Source: Pseudomonas yangonensis (GTDB lineage Bacteria > Pseudomonadota > Gammaproteobacteria > Pseudomonadales > Pseudomonadaceae). From it: a stretch of 64,000 nt of DNA. Under the pieces are notes generated by a model. It had not been told where the DNA came from. It made no database searches and saw nothing but the letters and a program-made list of their open reading frames with translations. A program made the translations under genes and the position numbers. Where the stretch lies: positions 62,001 through 126,000 of the forward strand of contig NZ_BLJU01000002.1 of assembly GCF_009932725.1 (NCBI RefSeq), in the 5' to 3' direction. This document shows, one piece after another, positions 33,583 through 42,299 of this stretch (positions are counted from its first letter, which is position 1; every line of letters begins with the position of its first letter).

Positions 33583-35136
33583 ATGGCCTCCGATATCGAC
33601 GGCGGCGTGCGCCGCCTGATCCTGATTCTTGGCGACCAGCTCACGCCCGGCCTCGGTGCCCTGGAGGATATCGACCCGCAGCGGGATCATGTGCTGTTGG
33701 CCGAGGTGATGGAGGAGGCCAGCCATGTGCCGCATCACCCGAAGAAGATCGCCCTGATTTTCAGCGCCATGCGCCATTTCGCCGAGGCCCTGCGCGCGCA
33801 GGGCGTGCAGGTGCACTACGTGGCTCTGGACGATCCTCATAACAGCGGATCCTTGCCCGGTGAGCTGCAGCGCTGGACGCAACAGCTCAACCCCGCCGAA
33901 GTGCATCTGACCGAGTGTGGTGACTGGCGTCTGGAACAGGCGTTACGCCACTGTGGCGTGCCGATACACTGGCATCGGGATGGCCGCTTTCTCTGTTCGC
34001 GCGAGGCCTTCGCCGCCTGGGCGAAGGATCGCAAGCAACTGCGCATGGAGTTCTTCTACCGCGAGATGCGCCGCACCAGTGGCCTGCTGCTCAACCCCGA
34101 TGGCACCCCCGAGGGCGGTGCCTGGAACTTCGATGCCGACAACCGCAAGGCCTTGCCCAAGGGCGTGCACCCGCCTGCGCCGCTGCGTATCGAGGCGGAT
34201 GCGATCACGACCGAGGTGCTGGAGCTGGTATCGCGGCGTTTCGCCGATCACTACGGCAGCCTGGACGGTTTCGATTACCCGGTCACTGCCGAGCAGGCCG
34301 AGCGTCTCTGGCAGCATTTTCTCGCCCATGGCCTGGCGGATTTTGGCGACTATCAGGACGCCATGGCCGACGACGAGCCTTTTCTCTTTCACTCGCGCAT
34401 CAGCGCCGCGCTGAATATCGGCCTGCTCGATCTGCGGCGCATCTGCGCCGAGGTCGAGGCGGCCTATCGCGCAGGCGACGTGCCTCTGAACGCAGCCGAA
34501 GGTTTCATTCGCCAACTGATCGGCTGGCGCGAATACGTGCGCGGCATCTACTGGCTGCGCATGCCTGAGTACGCCGAAGGCAACCGTTTCGGCAATTCAC
34601 GGGCGCTGCCCGAGTTCTACTGGACCGGCCGGACGCGCATGAACTGCATGCGCCAGGCCATCGGTCAGACCCTCGAGCATGCCTACGCCCACCATATCCA
34701 GCGGCTCATGGTCACCGGCAACTTCGCCTTGCTCGCCGGCATCGCGCCCAAGGTGATCTGCGACTGGTACCTGGCCGTGTACATGGACGCCTTCGACTGG
34801 GTGGAGCTGCCCAACACCCTGGGCATGGTGATGCACGCCGACGGCGGCTATCTCGGTTCCAAGCCCTATTGCGCCAGCGGCCAGTACATCAAGCGCATGT
34901 CCAACCATTGCCAGAGCTGCAGCTACAAGGTGAGTGAGAGCACCGGCGAGTCGGCCTGCCCGTTCAACGCGCTGTACTGGCATTTCCTCATGCGTCACCG
35001 TGAGCCGCTGGAACATAACCCGCGCATGGGCATGGTCTACCGCAACCTGGCGCGCATGAACGAGGCCAAGCAGCAGGCGCTGTGGGAGTGGGGCGAGCAC
35101 CTGCTGGCCCGTCTCGATGCCGGGGAAATGCTGTGA
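33583..35136 (+). CDS. Iron-sulfur bacterial cryptochrome/photolyase (FeS-BCP / PhrB-like)
   Basis: About 517 residues from ATG 33583; GTG 33568, overlapping the previous stop as GTGA, is an equally possible start. The N-terminal Rossmann domain begins RRLILILGDQLTPGLGAL. The C-terminal FAD domain has GFIRQLIGWREYVRGIYW and LMVTGNFALLAGIAPKVICDWY. Four cysteines (NCMRQ; NHCQSC; SACPF) match the 4Fe-4S ligands of FeS-BCP proteins. The family contains (6-4) photolyases such as Agrobacterium PhrB and cryptochrome-like photoreceptors. The DUF2256 gene at its 3' end is a known companion of photolyase genes. Repair versus sensing cannot be decided here. Confidence 0.92.
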   Translation: MASDIDGGVRRLILILGDQLTPGLGALEDIDPQRDHVLLAEVMEEASHVPHHPKKIALIFSAMRHFAEALRAQGVQVHYVALDDPHNSGSLPGELQRWTQQLNPAEVHLTECGDWRLEQALRHCGVPIHWHRDGRFLCSREAFAAWAKDRKQLRMEFFYREMRRTSGLLLNPDGTPEGGAWNFDADNRKALPKGVHPPAPLRIEADAITTEVLELVSRRFADHYGSLDGFDYPVTAEQAERLWQHFLAHGLADFGDYQDAMADDEPFLFHSRISAALNIGLLDLRRICAEVEAAYRAGDVPLNAAEGFIRQLIGWREYVRGIYWLRMPEYAEGNRFGNSRALPEFYWTGRTRMNCMRQAIGQTLEHAYAHHIQRLMVTGNFALLAGIAPKVICDWYLAVYMDAFDWVELPNTLGMVMHADGGYLGSKPYCASGQYIKRMSNHCQSCSYKVSESTGESACPFNALYWHFLMRHREPLEHNPRMGMVYRNLARMNEAKQQALWEWGEHLLARLDAGEML

Positions 35137-35270
35137 AGAAGGCCCAGTTACCGGTGAAGACCTGCTTGGTCTGCGGCTTGCCATTCGCCTGGCGTAAGAA
35201 GTGGGCACGCTGCTGGGACGAGGTGCGTTACTGCTCCGAGCGCTGTCGGCGTGGGCGCAACTCACCATAG
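35133..35270 (+). CDS. DUF2256 small zinc-ribbon-like protein
   Basis: 45 residues, starting at GTG 35133 and overlapping the photolyase stop codon as GTGA. The sequence CLVCGLPFAWRKKWARCW followed by DEVRYCSERCR is diagnostic of DUF2256: two CxxC-like pairs (C-x2-C; C-x3-C) that probably hold a metal, and many Arg/Lys. Genes of this family are typically found beside photolyase/cryptochrome genes, but no function is established. It is probably translationally coupled to the photolyase. Confidence 0.9.
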   Translation: MKKAQLPVKTCLVCGLPFAWRKKWARCWDEVRYCSERCRRGRNSP

Positions 35271-35429
35271 ATACGAGGCTGTCGCCGCTAAAGCGCGTCC
35301 CGCTGCAGGCGTGTTCGGCTTACGGTTGTGGGAGGGACTTCAGCCGTGACAGGCAAGGGCGCGCTGCCGTGACCTGGCTTCTGTGCTAGGCTGGCCGGCC
35401 TTTTTCATAGCCCCTAGCGGAGCCTTTTC

Positions 35430-36059
35430 ATGTCCGAATTCAACTTCAGCCCCGATCTGTCCTCCGATGAGGGTCGCGTCAGCTACGGCATCGGTCGTCA
35501 ACTCGGTGGTCAGTTGCGCGACAACCCGCCGCCCGGCATCGACCTCAATGCCATCCTCGCCGGTCTGACCGACGCCTTCACGGGCCAGGCCAGCCGCGTA
35601 TCCGAGGCCGAGCTGGGCGCAAGCTTCAAGGTCATCCGCGAAATCATGCAGGCCGAGGCGGCTGCCAAGGCCGAAGCCGCTGCCGGCGAAGGCCGTGCCT
35701 ATCTGGCCGAGAACGCCAAACGTGAAGGCGTGACCGTGCTGCCGTCCGGCCTGCAGTACGAAGTACTGGTCGCAGGCGAGGGCGCCAAGCCGTCCGCCGA
35801 GGACCAGGTACGTACCCACTACCATGGCACCCTGATCGACGGCACCGTATTCGACAGCTCCTACGAGCGCGGCCAGCCGGCTGAGTTTCCGGTCGGCGGC
35901 GTGATTCCGGGCTGGGTCGAGGCCCTGCAACTGATGGGCACCGGCAGCAAATGGCGCCTGCACGTGCCGAGCGAGCTGGCCTACGGTGCTCAAGGCGTCG
36001 GCAGCATTCCGCCGCACAGCGTGCTGGTGTTCGATGTCGAGCTGCTCGATATCCTGTAA
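35430..36059 (+). CDS. fklB: FKBP-type peptidyl-prolyl cis-trans isomerase
   Basis: 209 residues from ATG 35430, with GGAG upstream. The N-terminal helical dimerisation domain (about 1-90, SDEGRVSYGIGRQLGGQL) and the C-terminal FKBP domain (about 105-209, VRTHYHGTLIDGTVFDSSYERGQ; ELAYGAQGVGSIPPHSVLVF) match FklB/FkpA/Mip. No signal peptide is present, so it is the cytoplasmic FklB type. It speeds folding at X-Pro bonds. The 159-bp spacer before it holds a decayed REP-like stretch. Confidence 0.93.
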   Translation: MSEFNFSPDLSSDEGRVSYGIGRQLGGQLRDNPPPGIDLNAILAGLTDAFTGQASRVSEAELGASFKVIREIMQAEAAAKAEAAAGEGRAYLAENAKREGVTVLPSGLQYEVLVAGEGAKPSAEDQVRTHYHGTLIDGTVFDSSYERGQPAEFPVGGVIPGWVEALQLMGTGSKWRLHVPSELAYGAQGVGSIPPHSVLVFDVELLDIL

Positions 36060-36078
36060 GCGAAATGCGTAGGTAAGT

Positions 36079-36148
36079 CGTAGGGTGGACAACGCTGTTC
36101 TTGTCCACCACGGCGACGGTGGACGGGTGAAGCGTCGTCCACCCTACG
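36079..36148. repeat. REP-like palindrome (GTAGGGTGGAC family)
   Basis: CGTAGGGTGGAC (36079-36090) and GTCCACCCTACG (36137-36148) form a perfect inverted pair. The interior repeats TTGTCCACC and GGTGGACGG. Confidence 0.8.
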
Positions 36149-36154
36149 ATCGAG

Positions 36155-36184
36155 CGGCCCCTTGCATTGCAGGGGGCCGTTTTG
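36155..36184 (+). terminator. Intrinsic terminator, fklB side
   Basis: CGGCCCC (36155-36161) pairs with GGGGCCG (36173-36179), extended by TGCA pairing, then TTTTGTCTTT. It lies between convergent fklB and the small gene at 36188 and probably serves fklB. Confidence 0.8.
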
Positions 36185-36187
36185 TCT

Positions 36188-36418
36188 TTAGGACGGCCGC
36201 AAGGCCCGTGCGTAGCAGTACAGGAACAGGCTGCGCACCAGTTCCTTGAGCACGACGGGCTCACTGGAGTTCAGTTCCTGCAGGTCCAGGTCGCCCTGGT
36301 CGCGCAGCTCGTCCAGGGCTTCTTCTTCGAGCATGGCGCAGACTTCGCCGGTTTCGCGGTTGAGGATGCGCAGGTAGGGATGCGGGCGGTCCAGCCAGGC
36401 ATCAATCAGGTAGGTCAT
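36188..36418 (-). CDS. Conserved small hypothetical protein
   Basis: 76 residues from ATG 36418 (MTYLIDAWLDRPHPYLRILN). The compact acidic middle (LEEEALDELRDQGDLDLQEL) and the C-terminal KELVRSLFLYCYARAL look strongly conserved in type and recall a Pseudomonas-wide small cytoplasmic protein of unknown role. No signal peptide. A possible Fur-like site lies about 30 bases upstream of the start codon. Confidence 0.75.
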   Translation of the reverse strand: MTYLIDAWLDRPHPYLRILNRETGEVCAMLEEEALDELRDQGDLDLQELNSSEPVVLKELVRSLFLYCYARALRPS

Positions 36419-36445
36419 GGCAGGTCTCCTTGGCCGTCGTTACGT

Positions 36446-36466
36446 AACTGAGAATAATTCCTATTA
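36446..36466 (-). promoter_or_regulatory. Possible Fur-like site upstream of the 76-residue gene
   Basis: The minus strand reads GGAATTATTCTCAGTTA, sharing AATTATTCTCA with the Pseudomonas Fur box. The left half is weaker. The stretch 36419-36687 otherwise shows no gene, only an A/T-rich promoter-like run at 36441-36490 and a GCAGGGCAG/CTGCCCTGC pairing at about 36632-36664. Confidence 0.35.
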
Positions 36467-36687
36467 CATAAATAGCAAGGACTAATTGCGACCTTTTGTC
36501 GTTTGCCTTGTGAAGGTGCCACCGCTTGCGGCGCGGAGCCACTGTGCAGCGCGCATTCTGCGCTCAGGTATTGGGCAATACCCGGGTGAGGGCTGTGAAG
36601 GTGAGCACGCGGCTCACCCGAGCGCCAACGCAGGGCAGGGCGAGGCTGCCGGTGCTGCCCTGCTGATCATGTCGGGTCGCTGCTGCC

Positions 36688-38313
36688 CTAGGCACCTAGA
36701 CGACGGGTCACCTCGCCCAATTGTCCGGACATGTCGTGCAGGTTGCGGCTGGCCATCTGCGTGCGTTCCACGTTGTCCTGATTGGCGCTGGCGATAGCGG
36801 TCAGCTCGGTGAGGTTGCGCGAGATGTCCTCGGCCACCGAGGTCTGTTCCTCGGCAGCCGTGGCGATCTGCTGGTTCATGTCGCGAATGGCCTCTACCGC
36901 CTCGGTGATGCGCTGCAGCATGGCGCCGGCTTCGGTGACCTGGGTGACACCCTGTTCGCTGCGCTGCTGGCCGCTCTCGATGGCGCGCACGGCATTCAGG
37001 GCGCCGGTCTGCACGGTGTCGATGATCTGGTTGATCTCGGCGGTGGATTCGGCCGTGCGTTGGGCGAGGTGGCGCACCTCGTCGGCGACTACGGCGAAGC
37101 CGCGTCCCTGCTCGCCGGCGCGCGCGGCCTCGATGGCGGCATTGAGAGCGAGCAGGTTGGTCTGTTCGGCGATGCCGCGAATCACTTCCAGCACCTTGCC
37201 GATGCGCCCGCTGTCGCTTTCCAGGCGACGGATCACTTCCGCCGTACTGGCAATCTCGCCGCGGATGTCGGTGATGGTGGCGATGGTCGATTGCATCACC
37301 GTGCTGCCCTGGCGCGCCGAGTCGTCGGCGTCGTTGGCCGCGTGCGCGGCATCGGCGGCGTGGCGCGCCACTTCCTGAGCGGTGGCGGACATCTCGTGCA
37401 TGGCGGTGGCGACCTGATCGGTGCGTTCGAACTGCTCGCTGACGCCTTCGGTCATGCGCGAGGCGATGGCGTTGAGCTCGCTGCTGGCACTGTCGAGGTT
37501 CTGCGTGCTCTGGTGCAGGCGCTCGGTGGTACTGGCGAGAAAGTCACGCAGGGTGTTGGCCGCACGCGCCAGCAGGCCCAGCTCGTCCTGGCGGGTACTT
37601 TCCACGCGCTGGCCGAACTGCCCATGGCTGAGCTGGTCGACGTGGCCAATCAGGTGGCGAATGGGGATGATCAGGTTGCGGTTGACCAGCCACAGGCTGA
37701 ACAGGGCAATGATCAGCGCGGCGACCAGCATCAGCACGGTGCCGCTGAAAATGGTACGGGCGGCGCTGGCGTTGATTTGTTCGGCCTGGCTCAGGCTGTT
37801 CTGGCGCAACTGCTCGACCAGCGCGCTCATCTGCTCGCTGGCGGCGCGGTCGATGCCTTTTACGGCCTCATCGCCGGCCCTGGCATCGGCGCCGGCGCTG
37901 ACGAAGGCATCGCGGCCCTTGCGGTAGTTGGCGCCGAGGGCCTGGTGTTCGCTGCGCAGGCGCTCGACCTGGTTCCTCAGCGCCGGGTCGGCAGCGGCGA
38001 CCTGAGCGAGCTGGCCGAGAATCTCCTGCACCTTGCGTTCCTGCGCTTCGAACTGGCTCCAGTAGCGTTGCAGGCTGGCGTTGTCCTGGCCACGCAGCAG
38101 TATGTTCTTCCATTCCTGTACCTGGATCTTGAATTCGACGTTGGCCGCATCGATCAGTCGCGAGGACTCCAGCGGACCATCGAGAAGGCCACGGTAAGAC
38201 TGGATGCCGCTGGAAAGGAAGCTGAAGCAGGCCAGGGCGGTAATCAGGATCAGTGCCAGACTGCCGCCGAGCAGGGCGAGAATCTGCGCGCGCAGGGATT
38301 TTTGCAAAAACAT
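36688..38313 (-). CDS. Methyl-accepting chemotaxis protein
   Basis: 541 residues from ATG 38313. Order: membrane helix (about 12-32), helical periplasmic ligand domain of four-helix-bundle type (about 35-190), membrane helix (about 193-213), HAMP (NRNLIIPIRHLIGHVDQLSHG), and the cytoplasmic signalling domain with the conserved hairpin tip (IRGIAEQTNLLALNAAIEAA, at about 370-400). There is no CheR-binding pentapeptide at the C-terminus (EVTRRLGA). It is an orphan receptor; the ligand is unknown. It diverges from the aldarate-type dehydratase gene across 221 bp, so an organic-acid ligand is possible. Confidence 0.93.
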   Translation of the reverse strand: MFLQKSLRAQILALLGGSLALILITALACFSFLSSGIQSYRGLLDGPLESSRLIDAANVEFKIQVQEWKNILLRGQDNASLQRYWSQFEAQERKVQEILGQLAQVAAADPALRNQVERLRSEHQALGANYRKGRDAFVSAGADARAGDEAVKGIDRAASEQMSALVEQLRQNSLSQAEQINASAARTIFSGTVLMLVAALIIALFSLWLVNRNLIIPIRHLIGHVDQLSHGQFGQRVESTRQDELGLLARAANTLRDFLASTTERLHQSTQNLDSASSELNAIASRMTEGVSEQFERTDQVATAMHEMSATAQEVARHAADAAHAANDADDSARQGSTVMQSTIATITDIRGEIASTAEVIRRLESDSGRIGKVLEVIRGIAEQTNLLALNAAIEAARAGEQGRGFAVVADEVRHLAQRTAESTAEINQIIDTVQTGALNAVRAIESGQQRSEQGVTQVTEAGAMLQRITEAVEAIRDMNQQIATAAEEQTSVAEDISRNLTELTAIASANQDNVERTQMASRNLHDMSGQLGEVTRRLGA

Positions 38314-38534
38314 GATGGGGGTGCCTCGGAAGCCAGGCGTGGCGGGACGCGCTCAGCCTAGTGGGCGAATGTTGCAGATTTGTGAAAGGTCTAGACGACT
38401 TGTCACGATGCCGGGATGCGCCTGGTGTCGGTGAATACCAACGCTTGAATGATTGCGCAATCATCATAATCTGGCTCGGGTTGCCCATTTTCGGCGGCCC
38501 GAGAGGGGCGCCGAGTCATCACGAGGAAGCAGTC

Positions 38535-39689
38535 ATGACCGATAACGCCGCCCCATCCGCCGACGACGACCGCATTGCCTGGCTGAGCCTGCGCTCCGTG
38601 ACGCTGCCGCTGGCCAACCCGATTAGTGATGCCAAGGTACTGACCGGCCGGCAGAAGCCGATGACCGAGATCGCCATCCTGATCGCTGAAGTCGAGACCC
38701 GTGACGGCCACCGTGGCCTGGGCTTCAGCTACTCCAAGCGTGCCGGTGGTCCCGGCCAGTTCGCCCATGCCCTGGAAATGGCGCCGAACCTGATCGGTGA
38801 GAACCCCAGCGATATCGCCAAGCTGTGGGACAAACTGTGCTGGGCCGGCGCATCGGTCGGCCGCAGCGGCCTGGCGAGCCAGGCTATCGGCGCCTTCGAC
38901 GTTGCCTTGTGGGACCTCAAGGCACGGCGCAGCGGTTTGTCGCTGGCGCGCCTGCTCGGCAGTCATCGCGATTCGGTGCGCTGCTACAACACCTCTGGCG
39001 GCTTCCTGCATACACCGCTCGACCAGCTGCTGAAAAATACCGATATCTCCCGCGAAAAGGGCATCGGCGGGATCAAGCTCAAGGTCGGCCAACCCGACTG
39101 GGCACTGGATATCCACCGCGTCAGCACGGTGCGTAAGCATCTGGGCGAGGGTTTTCCGCTGATGGTCGATGCCAACCAGCAATGGGATCGCCCGACCGCA
39201 CGGCGCATGTGCCGGCGCCTGGAGCCCTTCGACCTGATCTGGATCGAGGAGCCGCTGGACTGCTACGACGCCGAAGGCCATGCCGAGCTGGTGCGTCAGT
39301 TCGATACGCCGATCGCCACCGGCGAGATGCTCACCAGCCCGGCCGAGCACTGGGAGTTCATCCGCCAGCGCGGCGCCGATTTCCTCATGCCCGATGCGCC
39401 GCGCGTAGGCGGCATCACTCCGTATCTGCGCGTGCAGACCCTGGCCGAGCAGGCCGGCATGACCCTGGCGCCGCACTTCGCCATGGAGCTGCACGTGCAC
39501 CTGGCCGCCAGCCATACGCGCGAGCCCTGGGTCGAGCATTTCGAGTGGCTGGAGCCGCTGTTCAACGAGCGCCTGGAAATTCGCGACGGGCGCATGCTGG
39601 TGCCGACCCGTCCTGGCCTTGGGCTGAGCCTGAGCGAACAGGTCGCCGGCTGGACGGTGCAGCAGGCGGAGATTGGCAAGCGCGGCTGA
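38535..39689 (+). CDS. Enolase-superfamily dehydratase, L-talarate/galactarate type
   Basis: 384 residues from ATG 38535, with GAGGAAG upstream. Mandelate-racemase-group residues are all present: Lys181/Lys183 (KLKVGQP), metal ligands Asp212 (VDAN), Glu238 (WIEEPL) and Glu264 (ATGEM), and the His base at His314 (PHFAMELHVH). The motifs TSGGFLHTP and EPWVEHFEWLEPLFNERLE resemble L-talarate/galactarate dehydratase. It would dehydrate an aldarate to its 5-dehydro-4-deoxy acid, feeding KdgD in the island that follows. The exact sugar acid is not certain. It faces a convergent LysR gene 3 bp away. Confidence 0.87.
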   Translation: MTDNAAPSADDDRIAWLSLRSVTLPLANPISDAKVLTGRQKPMTEIAILIAEVETRDGHRGLGFSYSKRAGGPGQFAHALEMAPNLIGENPSDIAKLWDKLCWAGASVGRSGLASQAIGAFDVALWDLKARRSGLSLARLLGSHRDSVRCYNTSGGFLHTPLDQLLKNTDISREKGIGGIKLKVGQPDWALDIHRVSTVRKHLGEGFPLMVDANQQWDRPTARRMCRRLEPFDLIWIEEPLDCYDAEGHAELVRQFDTPIATGEMLTSPAEHWEFIRQRGADFLMPDAPRVGGITPYLRVQTLAEQAGMTLAPHFAMELHVHLAASHTREPWVEHFEWLEPLFNERLEIRDGRMLVPTRPGLGLSLSEQVAGWTVQQAEIGKRG

Positions 39690-39692
39690 TCT

Positions 39693-40598
39693 TCAGCTCT
39701 GCGGATAGATGTCGCGGGCAGCCTGGCGCACGGCTTCGATCACCGCCGGCAGTGCGGGGTTGTCGTTGTCATCGCGCCAGAGCAGATGCAGCTCGCCGCA
39801 CACGCCTGTAGGTAGCGACAGCTCACGGAACCGCACCTGCTCGAAGCGAATGGCGCTGGCGCTACGTGGCACCAGCGCCAGCCCCATGCCCGCGTTGACC
39901 AGCGACAGGATGGTCAGGGTCGAGCCCAGCGACTGCACGAATTCCGGCTGGATGCCCCTGGCGCGAAACAGGCCGGTGTGAAGTTCGTTGAAGGGCTGCC
40001 AGGCGGTATGTGCATAAAGGATGAATGGCTGGCCGTGGAGCATCTCCAGGGTCGGCCGTTCGTGCTGCGCCAGCGGATGTTCGGCAGGCGCGGCCAGCAC
40101 GAAGGGCTCGCGCAACAGGCATTCGCTGATCAGCCCCGTTTGCTGCAAGGGCGCCCGCACGATGGCCAGGTCAACACGCCTGGCGCGCAGTGCCTGCACC
40201 TGTTCGAAGGTGCTCATTTCCAGCAGCGCGATGTCCACGCCAGGGCGTTCACGCTTGGCAGTGGTGATCGCGCGCGGCAGTACGTCATACACCGCGCTGG
40301 CGACGAAGCTGATGTTCAGCGAACCGCTTTCACCGATGGCTGCCAGTCGGGCGCTCTGTGCCGCGCGGTGGGCCTGATCGAGCAGAGCCTGGGCTTCTAC
40401 GAAAAAGGCGCGACCGGCCGCTGTCAATGCAACAGAGCGGGTACTGCGGGTGAACAGCGTGACGCCCAACTGATGCTCGAGCAGCTGAATCTGCCGGCTC
40501 AGCGGGGGCTGGGTCATGTGCAGGCGTTCGGCGGCGCGGCGGAAGTTCAGTTCGGCGGCCAGGGTGGTGAAGCAGCGCAGCTGCGCCAGGTCGAACAT
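39693..40598 (-). CDS. LysR-family regulator of the aldarate island
   Basis: 301 residues from ATG 40598 (MFDLAQLRCFTTLAAELNF). It has the N-terminal winged helix-turn-helix (RRAAERLHMTQPPLSRQIQLLE) and a type-2 periplasmic-binding-fold effector domain. It sits between the convergent talarate-type dehydratase and the end of the gudD-tctCBA operon, so it may control either or both. The effector is not known. A separate operator class in the 45287-45833 region suggests a second regulator for the divergent operons. Confidence 0.9.
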   Translation of the reverse strand: MFDLAQLRCFTTLAAELNFRRAAERLHMTQPPLSRQIQLLEHQLGVTLFTRSTRSVALTAAGRAFFVEAQALLDQAHRAAQSARLAAIGESGSLNISFVASAVYDVLPRAITTAKRERPGVDIALLEMSTFEQVQALRARRVDLAIVRAPLQQTGLISECLLREPFVLAAPAEHPLAQHERPTLEMLHGQPFILYAHTAWQPFNELHTGLFRARGIQPEFVQSLGSTLTILSLVNAGMGLALVPRSASAIRFEQVRFRELSLPTGVCGELHLLWRDDNDNPALPAVIEAVRQAARDIYPQS

Positions 40599-40723
40599 TG
40601 ATTCATTCCGGGTATCAATCAAGTGGATGATTAGATTAGACCTGGATCAATGCAAGCGTCCATCATCTGCCACGAGTCGTTGTAGATGGCGTGCCAGAGG
40701 GGTTGGGCACGGAAAGAGGCGGG

Positions 40724-40762
40724 AGAGGAAAAAGAACCGCCCCCTGAGCAGAGGGGGCGGTG
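40724..40762 (-). terminator. Intrinsic terminator of the gudD-tctCBA operon
   Basis: On the minus strand ACCGCCCCCT pairs perfectly with AGGGGGCGGT (40736-40745 and 40752-40761), followed by TTCTTTTTCC. It lies 8 bases after the tctA stop. Confidence 0.92.
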
Positions 40763-40769
40763 GAGTGGA

Positions 40770-42290
40770 TCAGGTACGCAGGATCTGGTTGATCGCGCTG
40801 GGTTTGGGACGCAGCGCGCTGAACACCTGCCAGAGCACGAACACCAGCGCCATACCGAGGAAGGTCCCGGCAATTGGGTTGGTGAAGAAGTCGACGAAAC
40901 TGCCGTCCGACAGCATCAGCCCGCGGCGCAGATTGGTTTCCGCCATGGGGCCGAGGATGAAGCCGATGATGAAGGGGGCCGCCGGCATACCTGCCTTGAC
41001 GAAGGCGTAGCCGAGCAGGCCGAACAGCAGGATCGACCAGACGTCGAACAGGCGGCTGGACAGGCCAAAGGCACCGACTACGCAGAGCACCAGAATGATC
41101 GGCAGCAGGATGTGCTTGGGCACGTCGAGCAGCTTGATGAACAGGCGCAGGCCGTAGAACTCCATGAACAGCATCATGCAGGTGGCGACGATCAGCGCGG
41201 CAAAGATGGTGTAAACCAGCGGTCCCTGGCTGATGAACAGCAGCGGTCCGGGTTGGATGCCGTGAATCAGGAAGCCGCCCAGCAGGATCGCGGTAACGGT
41301 GTCGCCGGGGATGCCCAGGGTCATCAGCGGCATCATGGCGCCGCCGACGCCGGCGTTGTTGGCGGTTTCACTGGCGACTACGCCACCAATGTTGCCCTTG
41401 CCGTAGGTGTCCCCATCCTTGGCGCGCTTCTTGGCAATGATGTAGGAAACCAGGTTGGACGTACCGGCGCCGATGCCCGGCAGGATACCGATGCCGAGGC
41501 CGATCAGACCGGAGCGGCCAGCGTTGGGCAGTTGCTCGCGGAACTCCTTGAGCGAAAAGCCAAAGCCCTTGATGTTCTTCATGCTCACCGACTTGGCTTT
41601 GCCCTGCACGGCATGGCGGCCGGTTTCAGCCAGCTTGATGATCTCGGCCACGGCGAACATACCGATCATCACGGTCAGCATCGAGAAGCCACCGTTGAGC
41701 TCGCTGAAGCCGAAGGTGAAGCGGCGGATGGCCTCGACCGGTGCGATGCCGACGGTGGATACGGCGATACCCAGCGCACCGGCGAACAGGCCCTTGACCA
41801 TGGAGCCGGCCGACAGGGTGGCGATCAGGGTCAGGGAAAACACCGCGATGGCGAAGTATTCATGCGGGCCGAAGCTCAGGGCCACCTTGGCCAGCTGGGG
41901 GGCGATGAACATCAGCGCGACGATACTGAAGATGGTGCCGAGGAAAGAGAACACGATACCGACGCCAAGGGCCTTGACGCCGTGGCCCTGCTCCATCAGC
42001 GGACCACCGTCGAACACCGTGGCGATGGAGGAGGGGGTTCCGGGAATTTTCAGCAGGATCGCCGAGATCAGACCTCCGGACGTTGCGCCGATGAACAATG
42101 CCACCAACAGCGACAGGCCGGCCTGCGGGCCCATGGTGAAGGTCAGTGGCAGGCACAGGGCGACGGCCATGGTGGCCGACAGGCCGGGCACGGCGCCGAA
42201 GACGATGCCCATGGCCACGCCAACGGCCATCAGCATCATGATGTTCAGTGAAAAGACGGCACCGAAGCCTTGCTGCAGTAATTCGAGCAT
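40770..42290 (-). CDS. tctA: Tripartite tricarboxylate transporter, large permease (TctA)
   Basis: 506 residues, about twelve membrane helices. Family signatures are GIVFGAVPGLSATMAVALCLP, GIPGTPSS-like KIPGTPSSIATVFDG and GIGAGTSNLVSYIIAKK. It is the main channel subunit of a TctCBA-type carboxylate importer, working with the small permease (TctB, 9 bp upstream) and the periplasmic binding protein (TctC). The position in an operon with a glucarate dehydratase points to an aldarate as substrate. Confidence 0.95.
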   Translation of the reverse strand: MLELLQQGFGAVFSLNIMMLMAVGVAMGIVFGAVPGLSATMAVALCLPLTFTMGPQAGLSLLVALFIGATSGGLISAILLKIPGTPSSIATVFDGGPLMEQGHGVKALGVGIVFSFLGTIFSIVALMFIAPQLAKVALSFGPHEYFAIAVFSLTLIATLSAGSMVKGLFAGALGIAVSTVGIAPVEAIRRFTFGFSELNGGFSMLTVMIGMFAVAEIIKLAETGRHAVQGKAKSVSMKNIKGFGFSLKEFREQLPNAGRSGLIGLGIGILPGIGAGTSNLVSYIIAKKRAKDGDTYGKGNIGGVVASETANNAGVGGAMMPLMTLGIPGDTVTAILLGGFLIHGIQPGPLLFISQGPLVYTIFAALIVATCMMLFMEFYGLRLFIKLLDVPKHILLPIILVLCVVGAFGLSSRLFDVWSILLFGLLGYAFVKAGMPAAPFIIGFILGPMAETNLRRGLMLSDGSFVDFFTNPIAGTFLGMALVFVLWQVFSALRPKPSAINQILRT

Positions 42291-42299
42291 GGTCGATCC

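Noticed and set aside
36721-38361. 546-codon plus-strand frame opposite the chemoreceptor
   Set aside because: Gly/Val/His/Asp-rich shadow of a well-defined MCP on the minus strand.
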